64,000 nt of DNA from an uncultured Lachnospiraceae bacterium (GCA_934438085.1 CAKSBC010000009.1:13006-77005), one strand, 5' to 3'. Numbered from the stretch's first letter, positions 35,717 to 44,752 are shown. A program made the numbers and translations. The notes: a model not told the origin generated them from the letters alone.

Positions 35717-36664
35717 TCAATACAGCACCAGCTGGTAAATAAATATCATTACAGGCATTGTGATCATGCAGAGTATTATTGACATTACATTAATAACACT
35801 TGCTGTCTGATAGTCACAGTCATTAAGCTTTGCCATCTGTGTGACTGTCGATGCCGACGGTCCTATGGCACCCAAAAATGTTACCATGAAAAGCTGTGCC
35901 GAATCAGGCAGTATCCTTGTAAGTCCCGAAAGCTTTAAAATTAGCACAAGTAAAAGCGGATATATTAAAAGCCTCAAAACGCAGATCAAATACGAATCTC
36001 TGTCAGCAAAGACTTCTCTGAGATCGATATTAGCCATAACAATGCCTGCTATAAGCATCCCCAAAGGTCCTAACATGCTGCCGAGCGCATCCACGGCATC
36101 ATTTACAGGTGAAGGAAATGTTAAGCCTGTGATAAACAGCAATACTCCTAATACAATAGCTATGATATTAGGGTTTGTCAGGATCTTTTTTACATCTACA
36201 GCCGCTTTTCCTCCGAGCGTATACATGCAGTGTGTCCACAAAAAAACCGTCTGCACTGCTATAAATGCACAAGCATAAAAAAGCGCCTCAGCTCCTAACA
36301 AAGACCCGATAATAGGAATTATGAGATTGCCGCAGTTGGCATAGATCACCGAATCCTGCTGTACCGGATCGATGTGCCCGCCTCGTGCCAGGACCCAGGT
36401 CGCTGCAATAAATATAAAGTGCACTGCCGTTGCAGCCACTATGCAATATACAAGCTTCAATGCTCTGTCAGCTGTAAATTCCATCCTGAATGCACTGAGT
36501 ATCATACACGGACATACTATATAAAGACTGAGTGCAGACATAAGCTGCGTATCAGCCTCCTTCAATACATTCTTTCTTACCGCAGCATATCCTACGACTA
36601 CCATTATAGCCATCGAAAGGATCTTTTTCATCAGTAGCAGGCTAAGCTCCATCTTACTGCTCAT
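35717..36664 (-). CDS. AEC-family (auxin efflux carrier type) transporter
   Basis: 315 residues with about ten TM segments. Starts with the typical MAIMVVVGYAAVRKNVLKEADTQ-like region (shown in part) and ends with the VTFLGAIGPSASTVTQMAKLN motif. Bacterial AEC carriers move organic acids such as malate or lactate; substrate here unknown. No metabolic partner gene adjoins it. Confidence 0.87.
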   Translation of the reverse strand: MSSKMELSLLLMKKILSMAIMVVVGYAAVRKNVLKEADTQLMSALSLYIVCPCMILSAFRMEFTADRALKLVYCIVAATAVHFIFIAATWVLARGGHIDPVQQDSVIYANCGNLIIPIIGSLLGAEALFYACAFIAVQTVFLWTHCMYTLGGKAAVDVKKILTNPNIIAIVLGVLLFITGLTFPSPVNDAVDALGSMLGPLGMLIAGIVMANIDLREVFADRDSYLICVLRLLIYPLLLVLILKLSGLTRILPDSAQLFMVTFLGAIGPSASTVTQMAKLNDCDYQTASVINVMSIILCMITMPVMIFIYQLVLY

Positions 36665-36788
36665 TGCCTCCTCAATATCAGCTTAAATCATCATGAAACA
36701 CCATCCGACAGCCCTTTCCTTTAGTATCCGTAAACACCTTTAGGCCACGCGGATTTCAATAATAATTTAGTCTTCCGCTGTCTCTATG

Positions 36789-38096
36789 TCAATGAAAAAT
36801 ACCTGCTTTCCCTCTCCATCCGTAAGCCTTTGCAAGCTCCTGCATATACATTGCTTCGTTTTTATTTTTCCCGTACAGGGCTTTTAAAAATGAGAAAAAT
36901 CCGTCAACACCGCCTATATCATCAAAAAGATCCATTCCGTCAGCAGCGATACAAAGCGGAAGCCTCGAACCTGCGACTTTTTCTAAGCCTGTCCTTAAAT
37001 TGTTCGAAACATTCAGCCTCTCTGCATTGATCCAATCCCGCTTTATTTCTGTTTTCTCAGAGTAGACCCCGTTTCCCGCTCCATCGGATACCACGCTTAT
37101 CCCATGCTCATCATAAATATCTTTACAGAGTATTTTTACATGCCAGCCGTCTCCTCTGTCATATCTGTAATCAAGTGCGGAAAAGAACGGCCTGAGCTTC
37201 GGTATAAAGGAATTAATCAGCTCTCCTGCTTCGTCATAGCTTTTTAACATTTCCAGGCGGCAGTCTTTCGCATAAAGTTCCCGGCTATCTGTTTCCGTCA
37301 TATCGGCTGAAAAACTTATGTTTTCTTTATTCATGTACTCAGAATATTTCTTCTTAATATCTTCCAGTTCTTTAAATGCTTCTCGGTAAGCACAGGCTTT
37401 TTGCGGTTCGGCTTCAAAAAATATCATCATCCGTTTAATTTCTGCAAATGCAGCTACGATCACGCTTTCACGCCAGACAGCAATATCCATTTTTCTTTTA
37501 TCGGACATGCTAATAGTTCTTTTACTTTTTTCTGCAGTAAAAAGTTCTTCCGCCGTAAGTCTTTCAAGCAGTATGTTAAGTCTTCGTATGTTTGTTTCAT
37601 CCGCAATATTAAATCCGGCATCCCTGCCGTCTTCCGTTTCACGATCAGCTTCTCTGTAAATGTTTCCGTCCTCATCCATAAGCCCTGCTTTAATAAGGTT
37701 TGCATAGAGCGATTCCTCTGTCGGGCAAGCTCTTCTTCTGTCCGCTTCAAAAGGAACATCCTTAAAAAGTCTGTGCCAGTGCCACTCGAAGCTTTCAGCT
37801 TCCTCCGCCCTGAATAAGCTTCCGCAGAGTTTTTTATATATTTTAATGTTTCCTTCTGTCAGCTGTCCGAAATCCTTGTCGCGAAGTGAAAATCTGTGCA
37901 AATGAGAATTACTCCAGCCGAAAGCGCGCTGTATGGCTATATGAAGCTCATATAAGCTTCCGTCTCCCGGAAACAATAATTCTCTCGTAATGCCATGCCT
38001 GGCTCTCGCAAGCTTCATTCCGGCGGCATCGCTTATACTGCTGCCGTCACGCTGCATAAGTATCAGCTTCAAATGACAAATCTTTTTCGAACTCAT
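36789..38096 (-). CDS. pRiA4b ORF-3-like domain protein
   Basis: 435 residues from the chosen start. The plasmid pRiA4b ORF-3 domain is split by a long insertion: its start is FPGDGSLYELHIAIQRAFGWSNSHLHRF and its end is YRYDRGDGWHVKILC near residue 320. The family is common on plasmids and mobile elements (IS1096 passenger type) and has no proven function. AAGGAG lies 10 bases upstream of the ATG used, three codons into the longest frame; the first ATG abuts the ribosome site. Cytoplasmic. Confidence 0.78.
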   Translation of the reverse strand: MSSKKICHLKLILMQRDGSSISDAAGMKLARARHGITRELLFPGDGSLYELHIAIQRAFGWSNSHLHRFSLRDKDFGQLTEGNIKIYKKLCGSLFRAEEAESFEWHWHRLFKDVPFEADRRRACPTEESLYANLIKAGLMDEDGNIYREADRETEDGRDAGFNIADETNIRRLNILLERLTAEELFTAEKSKRTISMSDKRKMDIAVWRESVIVAAFAEIKRMMIFFEAEPQKACAYREAFKELEDIKKKYSEYMNKENISFSADMTETDSRELYAKDCRLEMLKSYDEAGELINSFIPKLRPFFSALDYRYDRGDGWHVKILCKDIYDEHGISVVSDGAGNGVYSEKTEIKRDWINAERLNVSNNLRTGLEKVAGSRLPLCIAADGMDLFDDIGGVDGFFSFLKALYGKNKNEAMYMQELAKAYGWRGKAGIFH

Positions 38097-38163
38097 TTCA
38101 TTCATACTCCTTGGTTTTATTTAATGACCTCGTGTGCAGCATCTTCCCCATTGCCGAGCGCAC

Positions 38164-38186
38164 AAAAATAAAGCGTCCTGTGACGC
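38164..38186 (-). terminator. Terminator after the XRE regulator gene
   Basis: On the minus strand GCGTC-ACAG-GACGC is followed by TTTATTTTTG. It sits 135 bases downstream of the XRE gene stop and ahead of the pRiA4b-type gene. Confidence 0.6.
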
Positions 38187-38319
38187 AGTCATTTTCATTA
38201 TATGAATTTCGGCCAGAAGAGCTTAAGCGGCCGTGCCATGTTCCATAAAACTTACGGAACCGTATATGATGACAGAAATGTCTGTAAATGCGGCGGCATG
38301 TGATATCACCGCCGAAGTA

Positions 38320-38655
38320 TTATTTAATATCAGCAATATAACCTATAAATTCTCCGACAAGCTCACGCTGTTTTTTATCCAGCTTTTTTATCTTTTCAAA
38401 TAAGAGCTTCTGCTCTGCCGGTTCTTCGGCATCTATATCGAAAAATTCCTTTGGTGTAACACTGAGGTAATTGCATATCTCAAAGAAGGTCTCCATCCTC
38501 GGCATTGCTCTGTTATTTTCTATAGCATTGATATAGCTTGGGTTAAAGCCTAAAGAAAGACTCATGTCTCGTGCGGATACTCCGTTACTCCTGCGCAGAT
38601 GTGTAATGCGCAGTGCAAATTCCTTATAAAATTCTTCATCCTCTGTATTGAACAT
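38320..38655 (-). CDS. XRE-family transcriptional regulator
   Basis: 111 residues. HTH spans about 15-70 (ARDMSLSLGFNPSYINAIENN as recognition region). C-terminal helices have no ligand domain. It lies alone, not beside an obvious target; its upstream region holds the large inverted repeat at 38738-38811. Probably controls itself or a nearby gene (inference). Confidence 0.85.
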   Translation of the reverse strand: MFNTEDEEFYKEFALRITHLRRSNGVSARDMSLSLGFNPSYINAIENNRAMPRMETFFEICNYLSVTPKEFFDIDAEEPAEQKLLFEKIKKLDKKQRELVGEFIGYIADIK

Positions 38656-38737
38656 AAGTTTAATTATAAGTGATAAAAAACGAATAGTGTTTGATAAAAT
38701 CTGTTATTTATACAATTGTATCGTTTTAGAAACGGTA

Positions 38738-38811
38738 TATAGCCGCAGATAAAACACAATTGTCGAATACTGAACACTTTTTTGACAATTCATGCATTAT
38801 CTGCAGCTATA
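38738..38811 (-). repeat. Long nested inverted repeat upstream of the XRE gene
   Basis: TATAGCCGCAGATAA (38738-38752) is inverted at TTATCTGCAGCTATA (38797-38811), 14 of 15 matching. An inner pair AATTGTC/GACAATT (38759-38765, 38784-38790) nests inside. The one mismatch becomes a U-G pair only in a leftward transcript, so the hairpin favours RNA from the minus strand. No T-run follows. Confidence 0.5.
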
Positions 38812-38858
38812 GATTAAAATCGGAAAATCGGATATTCAAATGATCCTTAGAGGCTGTA

Positions 38859-38951
38859 TCTACTTAATGGGATATCTCCAAAAATGCTGTTTACTTTACT
38901 GGATTCACCCTAAAAATCCGTCTACTCTGCGGGGTACACTTTAATTCACTA
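38859..38951. repeat. Three degenerate 31-nt direct repeats
   Basis: Units start at 38859, 38890 and 38921, each opening TYTACT and sharing GG near position 12. The first two also share CC followed by AAAAAT. About two thirds of positions match between the first two. They end at the 3' end of the aldehyde dehydrogenase gene. Probably a decayed tandem duplication. Confidence 0.3.
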
Positions 38952-38959
38952 AGTTGTTT

Positions 38960-40354
38960 TTACCTCAAAAATATATGAAGCATTTTCTCATATATTTTCT
39001 TATACGGTCTGTAGCGCATCGGAAGATCCATAAAGGTTTTCTTATCAACAATGCTTTTACGGTGGCTGAATGCATCAAAGCCCGCGCGCCCGTGGTATGC
39101 ACCCATTCCGCTTTCTCCTACGCCTCCAAAGCCCATTTCCGAGGTGGCAAGATGTATTATCGTATCATTTATACAACCGCCTCCGAACTGAACTCTTGAT
39201 TTTATAAAATCAATATTGTTTTTGTCGGAAGAGAAAATATAAAGTGCCAGCGGATGCTCTCTTTTGTTGATCTGCGCCGCAGCCTCTTTCAGATCACCAA
39301 AGCTCATAACAGGAAGCACCGGGCCGAATATCTCTTCTCCCATAACGGCTGAATTCCAGCTGACGCAGCTTATAATTGTCGGCTCTATCTTTAGAGCTTC
39401 TTCATCTCTGCCGCCGCCTGCTTCGAGCTTTCCTCCGGATTTAAGCGAAGTATCTATAAGTCCGCATATTCTCTCAAAATGCCTTTTGTTAATGATCTTT
39501 CCGTAATCCTCTGAATGCAGAATATCCTTTCCGTACTGAAGCCTAAGCTGTTTTTTCAGCTCCTTAATAAGCTCTGCACGAATGCTTTCGTCACAGTATA
39601 TATAATCCGGTGCAACACAGGTCTGTCCGCAGTTAAGCATTTTACCGAAAACTATACGCTTTGCCGCAAGCATGATATCAGCCGTTTTGTCAACGATACA
39701 TGGGCTCTTTCCGCCAAGCTCCAAGGTGACCGGTGTCAGATGCTCAGCTGCCTTTCTCAACACCTCTTTGCCGACTGCCTTGCTTCCGGTGAAAAATATC
39801 TTGTCAAAGCCAATGTCTAAAAGTGCAGAATTTTCTGCTCTTCCGCCTGTTATAACAGCTATATATTCTTCATCGAAGCGCTCCTCTATAAGCTCCTTTA
39901 AAAGCTTAGATGTCTCCGGCGCATAAGCGCTCGGCTTAAGCACTGCGGTATTTCCTGCCGCTATGGCATCTGCCAGCGGATCTATGGATAAAAGCAGCGG
40001 ATAATTCCATGGACTCATGATCAGGACATTTCCATATGGGACAGGCTTAACAAAGCTTCTTGAGGCAAACTGAGCCAACGGTGTCTTGACAAGTCGTTCC
40101 CTTGAATATTTTGTCAGATTTTTAAGCATATGGCTTATTTCAGCTTTGGCAAGTCCAGTTTCGCACATATATGCCTCCATCCTCGCCTTTCCGAGATCAG
40201 CCTTAAGCGCTACTGCTATACGCTCTTCATTATCATTAAGAAGGCTGTAGAGACTTTTAAGCGCTTCTCGCCTATTCTTTAAATCAAATGTAATGCCGCT
40301 GTCAAAATATCTTTTCTGTTTTGATACTATTTCTTCTATCTGCTGTTTTTCCAT
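38960..40354 (-). CDS. Class 3-type aldehyde dehydrogenase
   Basis: 464 residues. Catalytic Glu in LELGGKSPCIV and nucleophile Cys in NCGQTCVAPDY; NAD-binding SPWNYPLLLSIDPLADAIAAG. The C-terminal hydrophobic stretch resembles the class 3 (fatty or medium-chain aldehyde) group. The ATG of MEKQQIEE is used; a TTG six codons earlier is the alternative, and neither has a good ribosome site. It is followed upstream in the same direction by an iron alcohol dehydrogenase, suggesting a paired alcohol/aldehyde route separate from AdhE. Confidence 0.9.
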   Translation of the reverse strand: MEKQQIEEIVSKQKRYFDSGITFDLKNRREALKSLYSLLNDNEERIAVALKADLGKARMEAYMCETGLAKAEISHMLKNLTKYSRERLVKTPLAQFASRSFVKPVPYGNVLIMSPWNYPLLLSIDPLADAIAAGNTAVLKPSAYAPETSKLLKELIEERFDEEYIAVITGGRAENSALLDIGFDKIFFTGSKAVGKEVLRKAAEHLTPVTLELGGKSPCIVDKTADIMLAAKRIVFGKMLNCGQTCVAPDYIYCDESIRAELIKELKKQLRLQYGKDILHSEDYGKIINKRHFERICGLIDTSLKSGGKLEAGGGRDEEALKIEPTIISCVSWNSAVMGEEIFGPVLPVMSFGDLKEAAAQINKREHPLALYIFSSDKNNIDFIKSRVQFGGGCINDTIIHLATSEMGFGGVGESGMGAYHGRAGFDAFSHRKSIVDKKTFMDLPMRYRPYKKIYEKMLHIFLR

Positions 40355-40465
40355 ATTTATTAAAATCCGCAAACTAAACTATCTGCTGGGTTAATCATGT
40401 ATTAATCAACGTCAGACTCTGTATTGACCCACAAGCGCTTTTGCTGTACTTGTATCAGCTCTTAA

Positions 40466-41662
40466 TCAGCCTTTAAGCAGACGGTAAATATTCGCAAGCT
40501 CTTTTCTGTCCCACAAAACCGGCACAGGATATAAAGGATTTGCTTCCTTATCTGCATATTTTGCAAGAGTTTTTATATCCTCTTCCTTTATCGCCTCTAT
40601 CCTGTCAGGTATTCCGTATTTCTCGTTCATGGCCTCTATAGCCGATATGAATCTTTCCGCAAGAACGCCTGCATTCTCATCAGGCTCTCCTAAGCCTGCA
40701 CAAAGCGCAAGCTTTGCAAGCTTTTTATCAATACATCTGCCGTAGCGTCTTAATACGATCGGCAGTATCACAGCATTCGTCCAACCGTGCGGCAGGTCAT
40801 AAGCCCCGCTTAAGGCATGTGAAAGTGCATGAACATATCCGACATATGAACGTGTAAATGCTCTTCCTGCATAGTGTGCTGCCGCAAGCATTGCCCCTTC
40901 TGAGCTTGCGCTCTGATGCTTCACTGCCTGATCCAGATTCCTGAAAATGAGAAAAACCGCTTTTTCAGCCGCCGCACGCGTCTTCCTTGTCGTAGATCTG
41001 CCAATATATGCCTCAACCGCATGTGTGAGTGCATCCAATCCCGTAGTAGCAGCTACAAAAGACGGTGAGCTGTGCACCATCGCCTGATCCAAAACGGCAT
41101 ATTTAGGAATAAGCGGAAAATCATTTATTGCAAATTTATGTCTCGTCCTTCCGTCAACCACAACCGCCGCCAGCGTAGTCTCACTTCCTGTTCCGGCAGT
41201 AGTCGGTATCGCTATAAGAAGCGGCAGCTTTTTTCTCACCTTAAGTATGCCGCCCATTTTTGAAAGCGGTTTGTCAGGCCTTGCCTCTATTATTCCGCAG
41301 GCCTTTGCCAGATCCATCGGAGAACCGCCTCCAAAGGCTATGATAGAATCACAGCCTTTTGCAGCATAAAAATCATGCGCTTCCTCGCAAAGCGCTATGG
41401 TTGGGTTTGGAAATGCTCTGTCAAAGTAAGCATAATCCATTCCATTTTTATCAAGTGCCGCTTTAAGAGAATCCGGAAGCCCGAGTCCGGATATATTGGC
41501 ATCCGTAATAATAAGCGGTTTTTTCGCTCCTTCAGCCTTAAGTATTCCCGGGATAGCGACCACATGTCTTTCGATTCTCGGATCTTGGTAAGGAAGAAAA
41601 GGCAGTGCTATATGAAAGCATTTCTGAAATATACGGCAGTATATCTTTTTAAAAATATTCAT
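40466..41662 (-). CDS. Iron-containing alcohol dehydrogenase
   Basis: About 398 residues. NAD(P)-binding GGGSPMDLAK, iron ligands in GLDALTHAVEAY and HALSHALSGAYDLPHG. Start taken at MNIFKKIYC, 7 bp after the stop of the upstream hydrolase gene; the longest frame begins with a TTG inside that gene. The N-terminal 35 residues are more basic and hydrophobic than usual. Substrate not predictable. Confidence 0.9.
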   Translation of the reverse strand: MNIFKKIYCRIFQKCFHIALPFLPYQDPRIERHVVAIPGILKAEGAKKPLIITDANISGLGLPDSLKAALDKNGMDYAYFDRAFPNPTIALCEEAHDFYAAKGCDSIIAFGGGSPMDLAKACGIIEARPDKPLSKMGGILKVRKKLPLLIAIPTTAGTGSETTLAAVVVDGRTRHKFAINDFPLIPKYAVLDQAMVHSSPSFVAATTGLDALTHAVEAYIGRSTTRKTRAAAEKAVFLIFRNLDQAVKHQSASSEGAMLAAAHYAGRAFTRSYVGYVHALSHALSGAYDLPHGWTNAVILPIVLRRYGRCIDKKLAKLALCAGLGEPDENAGVLAERFISAIEAMNEKYGIPDRIEAIKEEDIKTLAKYADKEANPLYPVPVLWDRKELANIYRLLKG

Positions 41663-41669
41663 CAGTCTT

Positions 41670-42314
41670 TTAATACTCCATTCTGACCGATACCTCAATG
41701 TTCGGATTTCCGGCTTTCACAGCATCTGCAAAACGCTTTCCGCAATCGGCATCGCCTGCAACAGAGCCGTAGTGTGTAGGTATGGCAAGCTTCGGCTCAA
41801 TAATTAAAGCAAGCTCCGCGGCCTCTTTATCAGTCATCGTATATGTTCCTCCGCAAGGAAGCATAGCCGCATCGCATTTTATCTTTTTAATGTCATCATT
41901 TATATCAGTATCACCTGCAACATAGTAGGTCGTATCATTCATAGTCACAAGATATCCCACCCATGCATTTTCCTTTGGATGAAACTGCTTTCCGACATTA
42001 TATGAAGCAATCGCACATATCTTTATATCATCGACCTCAAGCTCATCGCCTGGCTCCACAAGCTCTGTGTGCTCCCAGTCAATGCCGCTTTCTTCAAGTC
42101 TGTCCTTCATGGACGCAGGACAAATAAGAATCGTCATGTCATTTTTCAGCTTTGCAATGTCCTCAGGCGAAAAATGATCAAAATGCTCGTGTGTAACAAA
42201 TATAATATCTGCATCATGTGCAGCTTCATTTACATTATAAGGATCGAAATAAAGAATTTCCTTTCCCGCTATGCGTATACTGCTGTGTGTAAGTACTCTT
42301 ATCTCGTCAAACAT
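41670..42314 (-). CDS. UlaG-like metallo-beta-lactamase-fold hydrolase
   Basis: 214 residues from the ATG with AAAGGAG upstream; the longer reading frame adds 34 untranslated codons. Metal-binding THEHFDHFSPED is the HxHxDH motif; further ligands are in YVAGDTDIND and IPTHYGSVAGD. Family members are cytoplasmic Zn or Mn hydrolases (UlaG, L-ascorbate-6-phosphate lactonase). The ascorbate genes are absent here, so the substrate is open. Same direction as the Fe-ADH, 7-bp gap. Confidence 0.9.
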   Translation of the reverse strand: MFDEIRVLTHSSIRIAGKEILYFDPYNVNEAAHDADIIFVTHEHFDHFSPEDIAKLKNDMTILICPASMKDRLEESGIDWEHTELVEPGDELEVDDIKICAIASYNVGKQFHPKENAWVGYLVTMNDTTYYVAGDTDINDDIKKIKCDAAMLPCGGTYTMTDKEAAELALIIEPKLAIPTHYGSVAGDADCGKRFADAVKAGNPNIEVSVRMEY

Positions 42315-42699
42315 GGCAGCTCCTTTCTTCGTTATATAAAAGTCTACTATTGATAATACCCCTCTGAAAAGATCACTGTAATAAAACAAATTATTCATTG
42401 ATTTGTTTTGTAACAATATTATGCAGTATTATTTCTGATTTGAAAAGATATCCGAGCTTACGCTGAACTTTGAAATTACAAATAAGCCTCTTTTGAAACA
42501 TGAATTTATTGCATAACCGTATTTATGCGGCATTTTCGAGTGTTCGATCAGCTTGATTCTGACATGCTCGTATTTTATACTTTTCATATATTCATGATGC
42601 TGATGCCAAGGGTCATACGCCTTCTCGCAGGCAAACCCGCATCGGATGTCGGACTTTTGACACTTGTATCATATTCATTAGACCAACGGAGTTTTTGTT
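42315..42699. other. Divergent intergenic region, 385 bp
   Basis: No gene supported. AAAACAAAT/ATTTGTTTT (about 42384-42411) and GCATAA/TTATGC (about 42511-42528) form hairpins. ACGGAG precedes the rightward ATG at 42700, and TTGACA at 42657-42662 may be its -35, though no good -10 is seen. No riboswitch signature recognised. Confidence 0.4.
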
Positions 42700-43356
42700 A
42701 TGCCGTATTTTCCGCTTTATATAAATATAGAAGAAAAAGACATTCTCATAGTCGGCGGAGGAAAAGTTGCCCTCAGAAAATGTGAGAAGCTACTGCCGTT
42801 TAAGCCGCGTATACATATTGTTGCGCCTGACATATGTGATGAGCTTGAGGCACTTTCACATAAATACCGTACCGCGTCCGCTGAGAATGCTCCCAAAATA
42901 AGCATTTACAGCAGAGCTTTTAGTGAAAAGGATCTCAATGATAAGGCTCTGTGCATAGCCGCTTCAGATGATAATATACTTAATCAGCATATAAGCAGGC
43001 TTTGTCGTGATATGTCCATACCTGTTAATGTCGTGGACTGCCCGGAGCTTTGCACATTTTTCTTTCCGGCTCTTATAAATGACGGCGAGCTTTCCGTTGG
43101 GATCTCCACCTCCGGAAAAAGTCCGGTGGCTGCACGTGAGCTTAAAAATCTGATAAGCGATGCGCTTCCGGAAAACATAGGTGATATAATAAGCTATATG
43201 GGTGCTGTACGACCTCGTATCATTGAGCTCATCCCTGATATGAAAAAGCGCTCGGAGGCATTAACTAAAATATACTCAAAATGTCTTTTAAAACACGGTG
43301 CTCTCGATTTGACTGAGCTTGAGGAAATGCTGGCGGCTTATATTGAAAGACTGTAG
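42700..43356 (+). CDS. Precorrin-2 dehydrogenase/sirohydrochlorin ferrochelatase (CysG N-terminal/MET8 type)
   Basis: 218 residues. Rossmann motif ILIVGGGKVALRKCEKLLP at the N-terminus, then VVDCPELCTFFFPALINDGELSVGISTSGKSPVAARELK, shown in part as the family core (SVGISTSGKSPVAARELK). It oxidises precorrin-2 with NAD+ and may insert iron to give siroheme. No cobalamin genes are close, but a sirohaem reductase is encoded at 53068-54645 in the same window, the likely customer. Confidence 0.93.
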   Translation: MPYFPLYINIEEKDILIVGGGKVALRKCEKLLPFKPRIHIVAPDICDELEALSHKYRTASAENAPKISIYSRAFSEKDLNDKALCIAASDDNILNQHISRLCRDMSIPVNVVDCPELCTFFFPALINDGELSVGISTSGKSPVAARELKNLISDALPENIGDIISYMGAVRPRIIELIPDMKKRSEALTKIYSKCLLKHGALDLTELEEMLAAYIERL

Positions 43357-43435
43357 ATTGACTATAAGTCAAGCTGTGAAGCCAAAATCGTAAATTCACG
43401 CTGTTATCGCAATGCTTAAAAGGGGGAACAGATTC

Positions 43436-44176
43436 ATGAATGAAATTGAAGCCTTAAAAAAATGGATAGATGAAAGTGATAATATAGTATTTTTCGGCGG
43501 TGCAGGCGTATCGACCGAAAGTGGTATTCCCGACTTCAGAAGCGTTGACGGACTTTACAATCAGAAATATGATTATCCGCCGGAAACCATTCTGAGCCAC
43601 ACCTTTTTTATGCATGATCCTGAAGCATTTTACAAATTCTATCGTGACAAGCTCATAGTTCACGATGTTAAGCCGAATAAGGCGCATATCGCACTTGCAG
43701 AGCTTGAACGCATGGGAAAACTAAAGGCTATAGTAACTCAAAACATTGACGGACTGCATCAGGCTGCCGGAAGCAAAAAGGTCTTTGAGCTTCACGGATC
43801 AACGCTCAGGAATCATTGCATGAACTGCGGCAAATTCTACGGCGTTGAAGCTATAGAAAACTCAGATGGTATCCCGCGCTGTGAATGCGGCGGCATCATA
43901 AAGCCTGACGTTGTTTTATATGAGGAGGCGCTTGACGATTTCGTCATGTCCGAATCCCTTAAATATATATCAGAATGCGACATGCTCATTATCGGAGGCA
44001 CCTCGCTCAATGTCTATCCGGCTGCCGGACTCATAAACTATTATAAGGGACATAAGCTCGTGCTTTTAAACCGTGGAGAAACACCTTACGACAACAGAGC
44101 TGACCTTATAATCCGTGATAAGATCGGTGAAGTGCTTTCATCAGTTGTTGATGCTGACTATTCAAGTATAGCTTAA
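43436..44176 (+). CDS. Sirtuin, NAD-dependent protein deacylase
   Basis: 246 residues. NAD-binding GAGVSTESGIPDFRS and TQNIDGLHQAAG; catalytic His in FELHGSTLRNH; zinc Cys in HCMNCGKF and RCECGG. Bacterial CobB-like class. Start at MNEIEAL, with GGGGG 9 bases upstream; the longer frame adds eight codons. 79 bp after the siroheme gene, same direction. Confidence 0.95.
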   Translation: MNEIEALKKWIDESDNIVFFGGAGVSTESGIPDFRSVDGLYNQKYDYPPETILSHTFFMHDPEAFYKFYRDKLIVHDVKPNKAHIALAELERMGKLKAIVTQNIDGLHQAAGSKKVFELHGSTLRNHCMNCGKFYGVEAIENSDGIPRCECGGIIKPDVVLYEEALDDFVMSESLKYISECDMLIIGGTSLNVYPAAGLINYYKGHKLVLLNRGETPYDNRADLIIRDKIGEVLSSVVDADYSSIA

Positions 44177-44203
44177 TACCTCGGTTTGTCATTTTATACA
44201 TAT

Positions 44204-44229
44204 ACGGCATGCTTTTATCGGCATGCCGT
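44204..44229 (+). terminator. Stem-loop after the sirtuin gene
   Basis: ACGGCATGC (44204-44212) pairs perfectly with GCATGCCGT (44221-44229). It lies 28 bp past the stop; only a weak T-rich tail (ACAAATTTT) follows. Confidence 0.6.
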
Positions 44230-44323
44230 ACAAATTTTGGCTTTGTTTAGTTTTTCTGCCTAAAATTGGTTAGATTTTGGTTAAATTTTTCCTGCTGCAA
44301 AATTTTTTATATTGAAAAACATC

Positions 44324-44353
44324 TTGACACAGGTCATACTTATCAAGTATACT
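44324..44353 (+). promoter_or_regulatory. Promoter of the tRNA-Asn/tRNA-Glu pair
   Basis: TTGACA (44324-44329), 18 bp, TATACT (44348-44353); transcription would begin about 44360, ahead of tRNA-Asn. Confidence 0.75.
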
Positions 44354-44376
44354 TTTTACGCTGTCGATTGACACAC

Positions 44377-44450
44377 GCCTCAATAGCTCAGTTGGTTAGA
44401 GCATCTGACTGTTAATCAGGGGGTCCCAGGTTCAAGTCCTGGTTGGGGCG
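44377..44450 (+). tRNA. tRNA-Asn (GTT anticodon)
   Basis: Cloverleaf with acceptor GCCTCAA/TTGGGGC, D-arm AGCTCAGTTGGTTAGAGC, anticodon stem CTGA/TCAG with loop containing GTT, T-arm CAGGTTCAAGTCCTG. Discriminator G, no encoded CCA. Confidence 0.96.
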
Positions 44451-44456
44451 TTTTTT

Positions 44457-44528
44457 GGCGCCATGGTCAAGCGGTCAAGACACCACCCTTTCACGGTGGT
44501 AACACGAGTTCGATTCTCGTTGGCGTCA
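44457..44528 (+). tRNA. tRNA-Glu (TTC anticodon)
   Basis: Acceptor GGCGCCA/TGGCGTC, anticodon stem CCACC/GGTGG with loop CTTTCAC (anticodon TTC), T-arm CGAGTTCGATTCTCG. Discriminator A, no encoded CCA. Seven bases after tRNA-Asn, so co-transcribed. Its 3' half is duplicated downstream. Confidence 0.95.
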
Positions 44529-44725
44529 CTAAAGACATTCACCTTGTGTGGATGTCTTTTTTCTTTACCTCGAATCGAACTCGTGTTTCCTTTCGGTCCA
44601 GATAGAACCCTTTCAGGTTCTATCTGAAGGACACCTGCGGTGTCCCAGGATTCTCGTTGGCGTCACTAAAGGCATTCACTTCATGTCGATGTCTTTTTTC
44701 GTTATCCCGAATCGAACTCGTTATT
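44512..44725. repeat. Duplicated tRNA-Glu 3' end plus terminator, with hairpins between
   Basis: A 23-bp identical direct repeat starts at 44512 (tRNA-Glu T-arm to discriminator and beyond) and at 44649. Similarity continues through the terminator-like hairpin and through a short inverted copy of the T-arm (CGAATCGAACTCGTG at 44571-44585, near copy at 44708-44722). Between the copies lie hairpins CAGATAGAACC/GGTTCTATCTG and GGACACC/GGTGTCC. The inter-copy part also mimics an anticodon arm (CCCTTTCA). It looks like a chimeric tRNA-Glu remnant or a collapsed attachment site. Confidence 0.7.
44532..44563 (+). terminator. Terminator of the tRNA pair
   Basis: AAGACAT (44532-44538) pairs with ATGTCTT (44552-44558), followed by TTTTTC; it starts four bases past tRNA-Glu. 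A second copy lies about 137 bp downstream. Confidence 0.8.
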
Positions 44726-44752
44726 TTTTTTCTAAAGCAATAGCCTACTTAT

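Noticed and set aside
38859..38951. Possible CRISPR array
   Set aside because: Repeats are degenerate and abut with no unique spacers; no cas genes in the window.
42525..42785. 86-codon ORF before the siroheme gene
   Set aside because: Its end overlaps the real gene in another frame and the sequence matches nothing known to me; no ribosome site.
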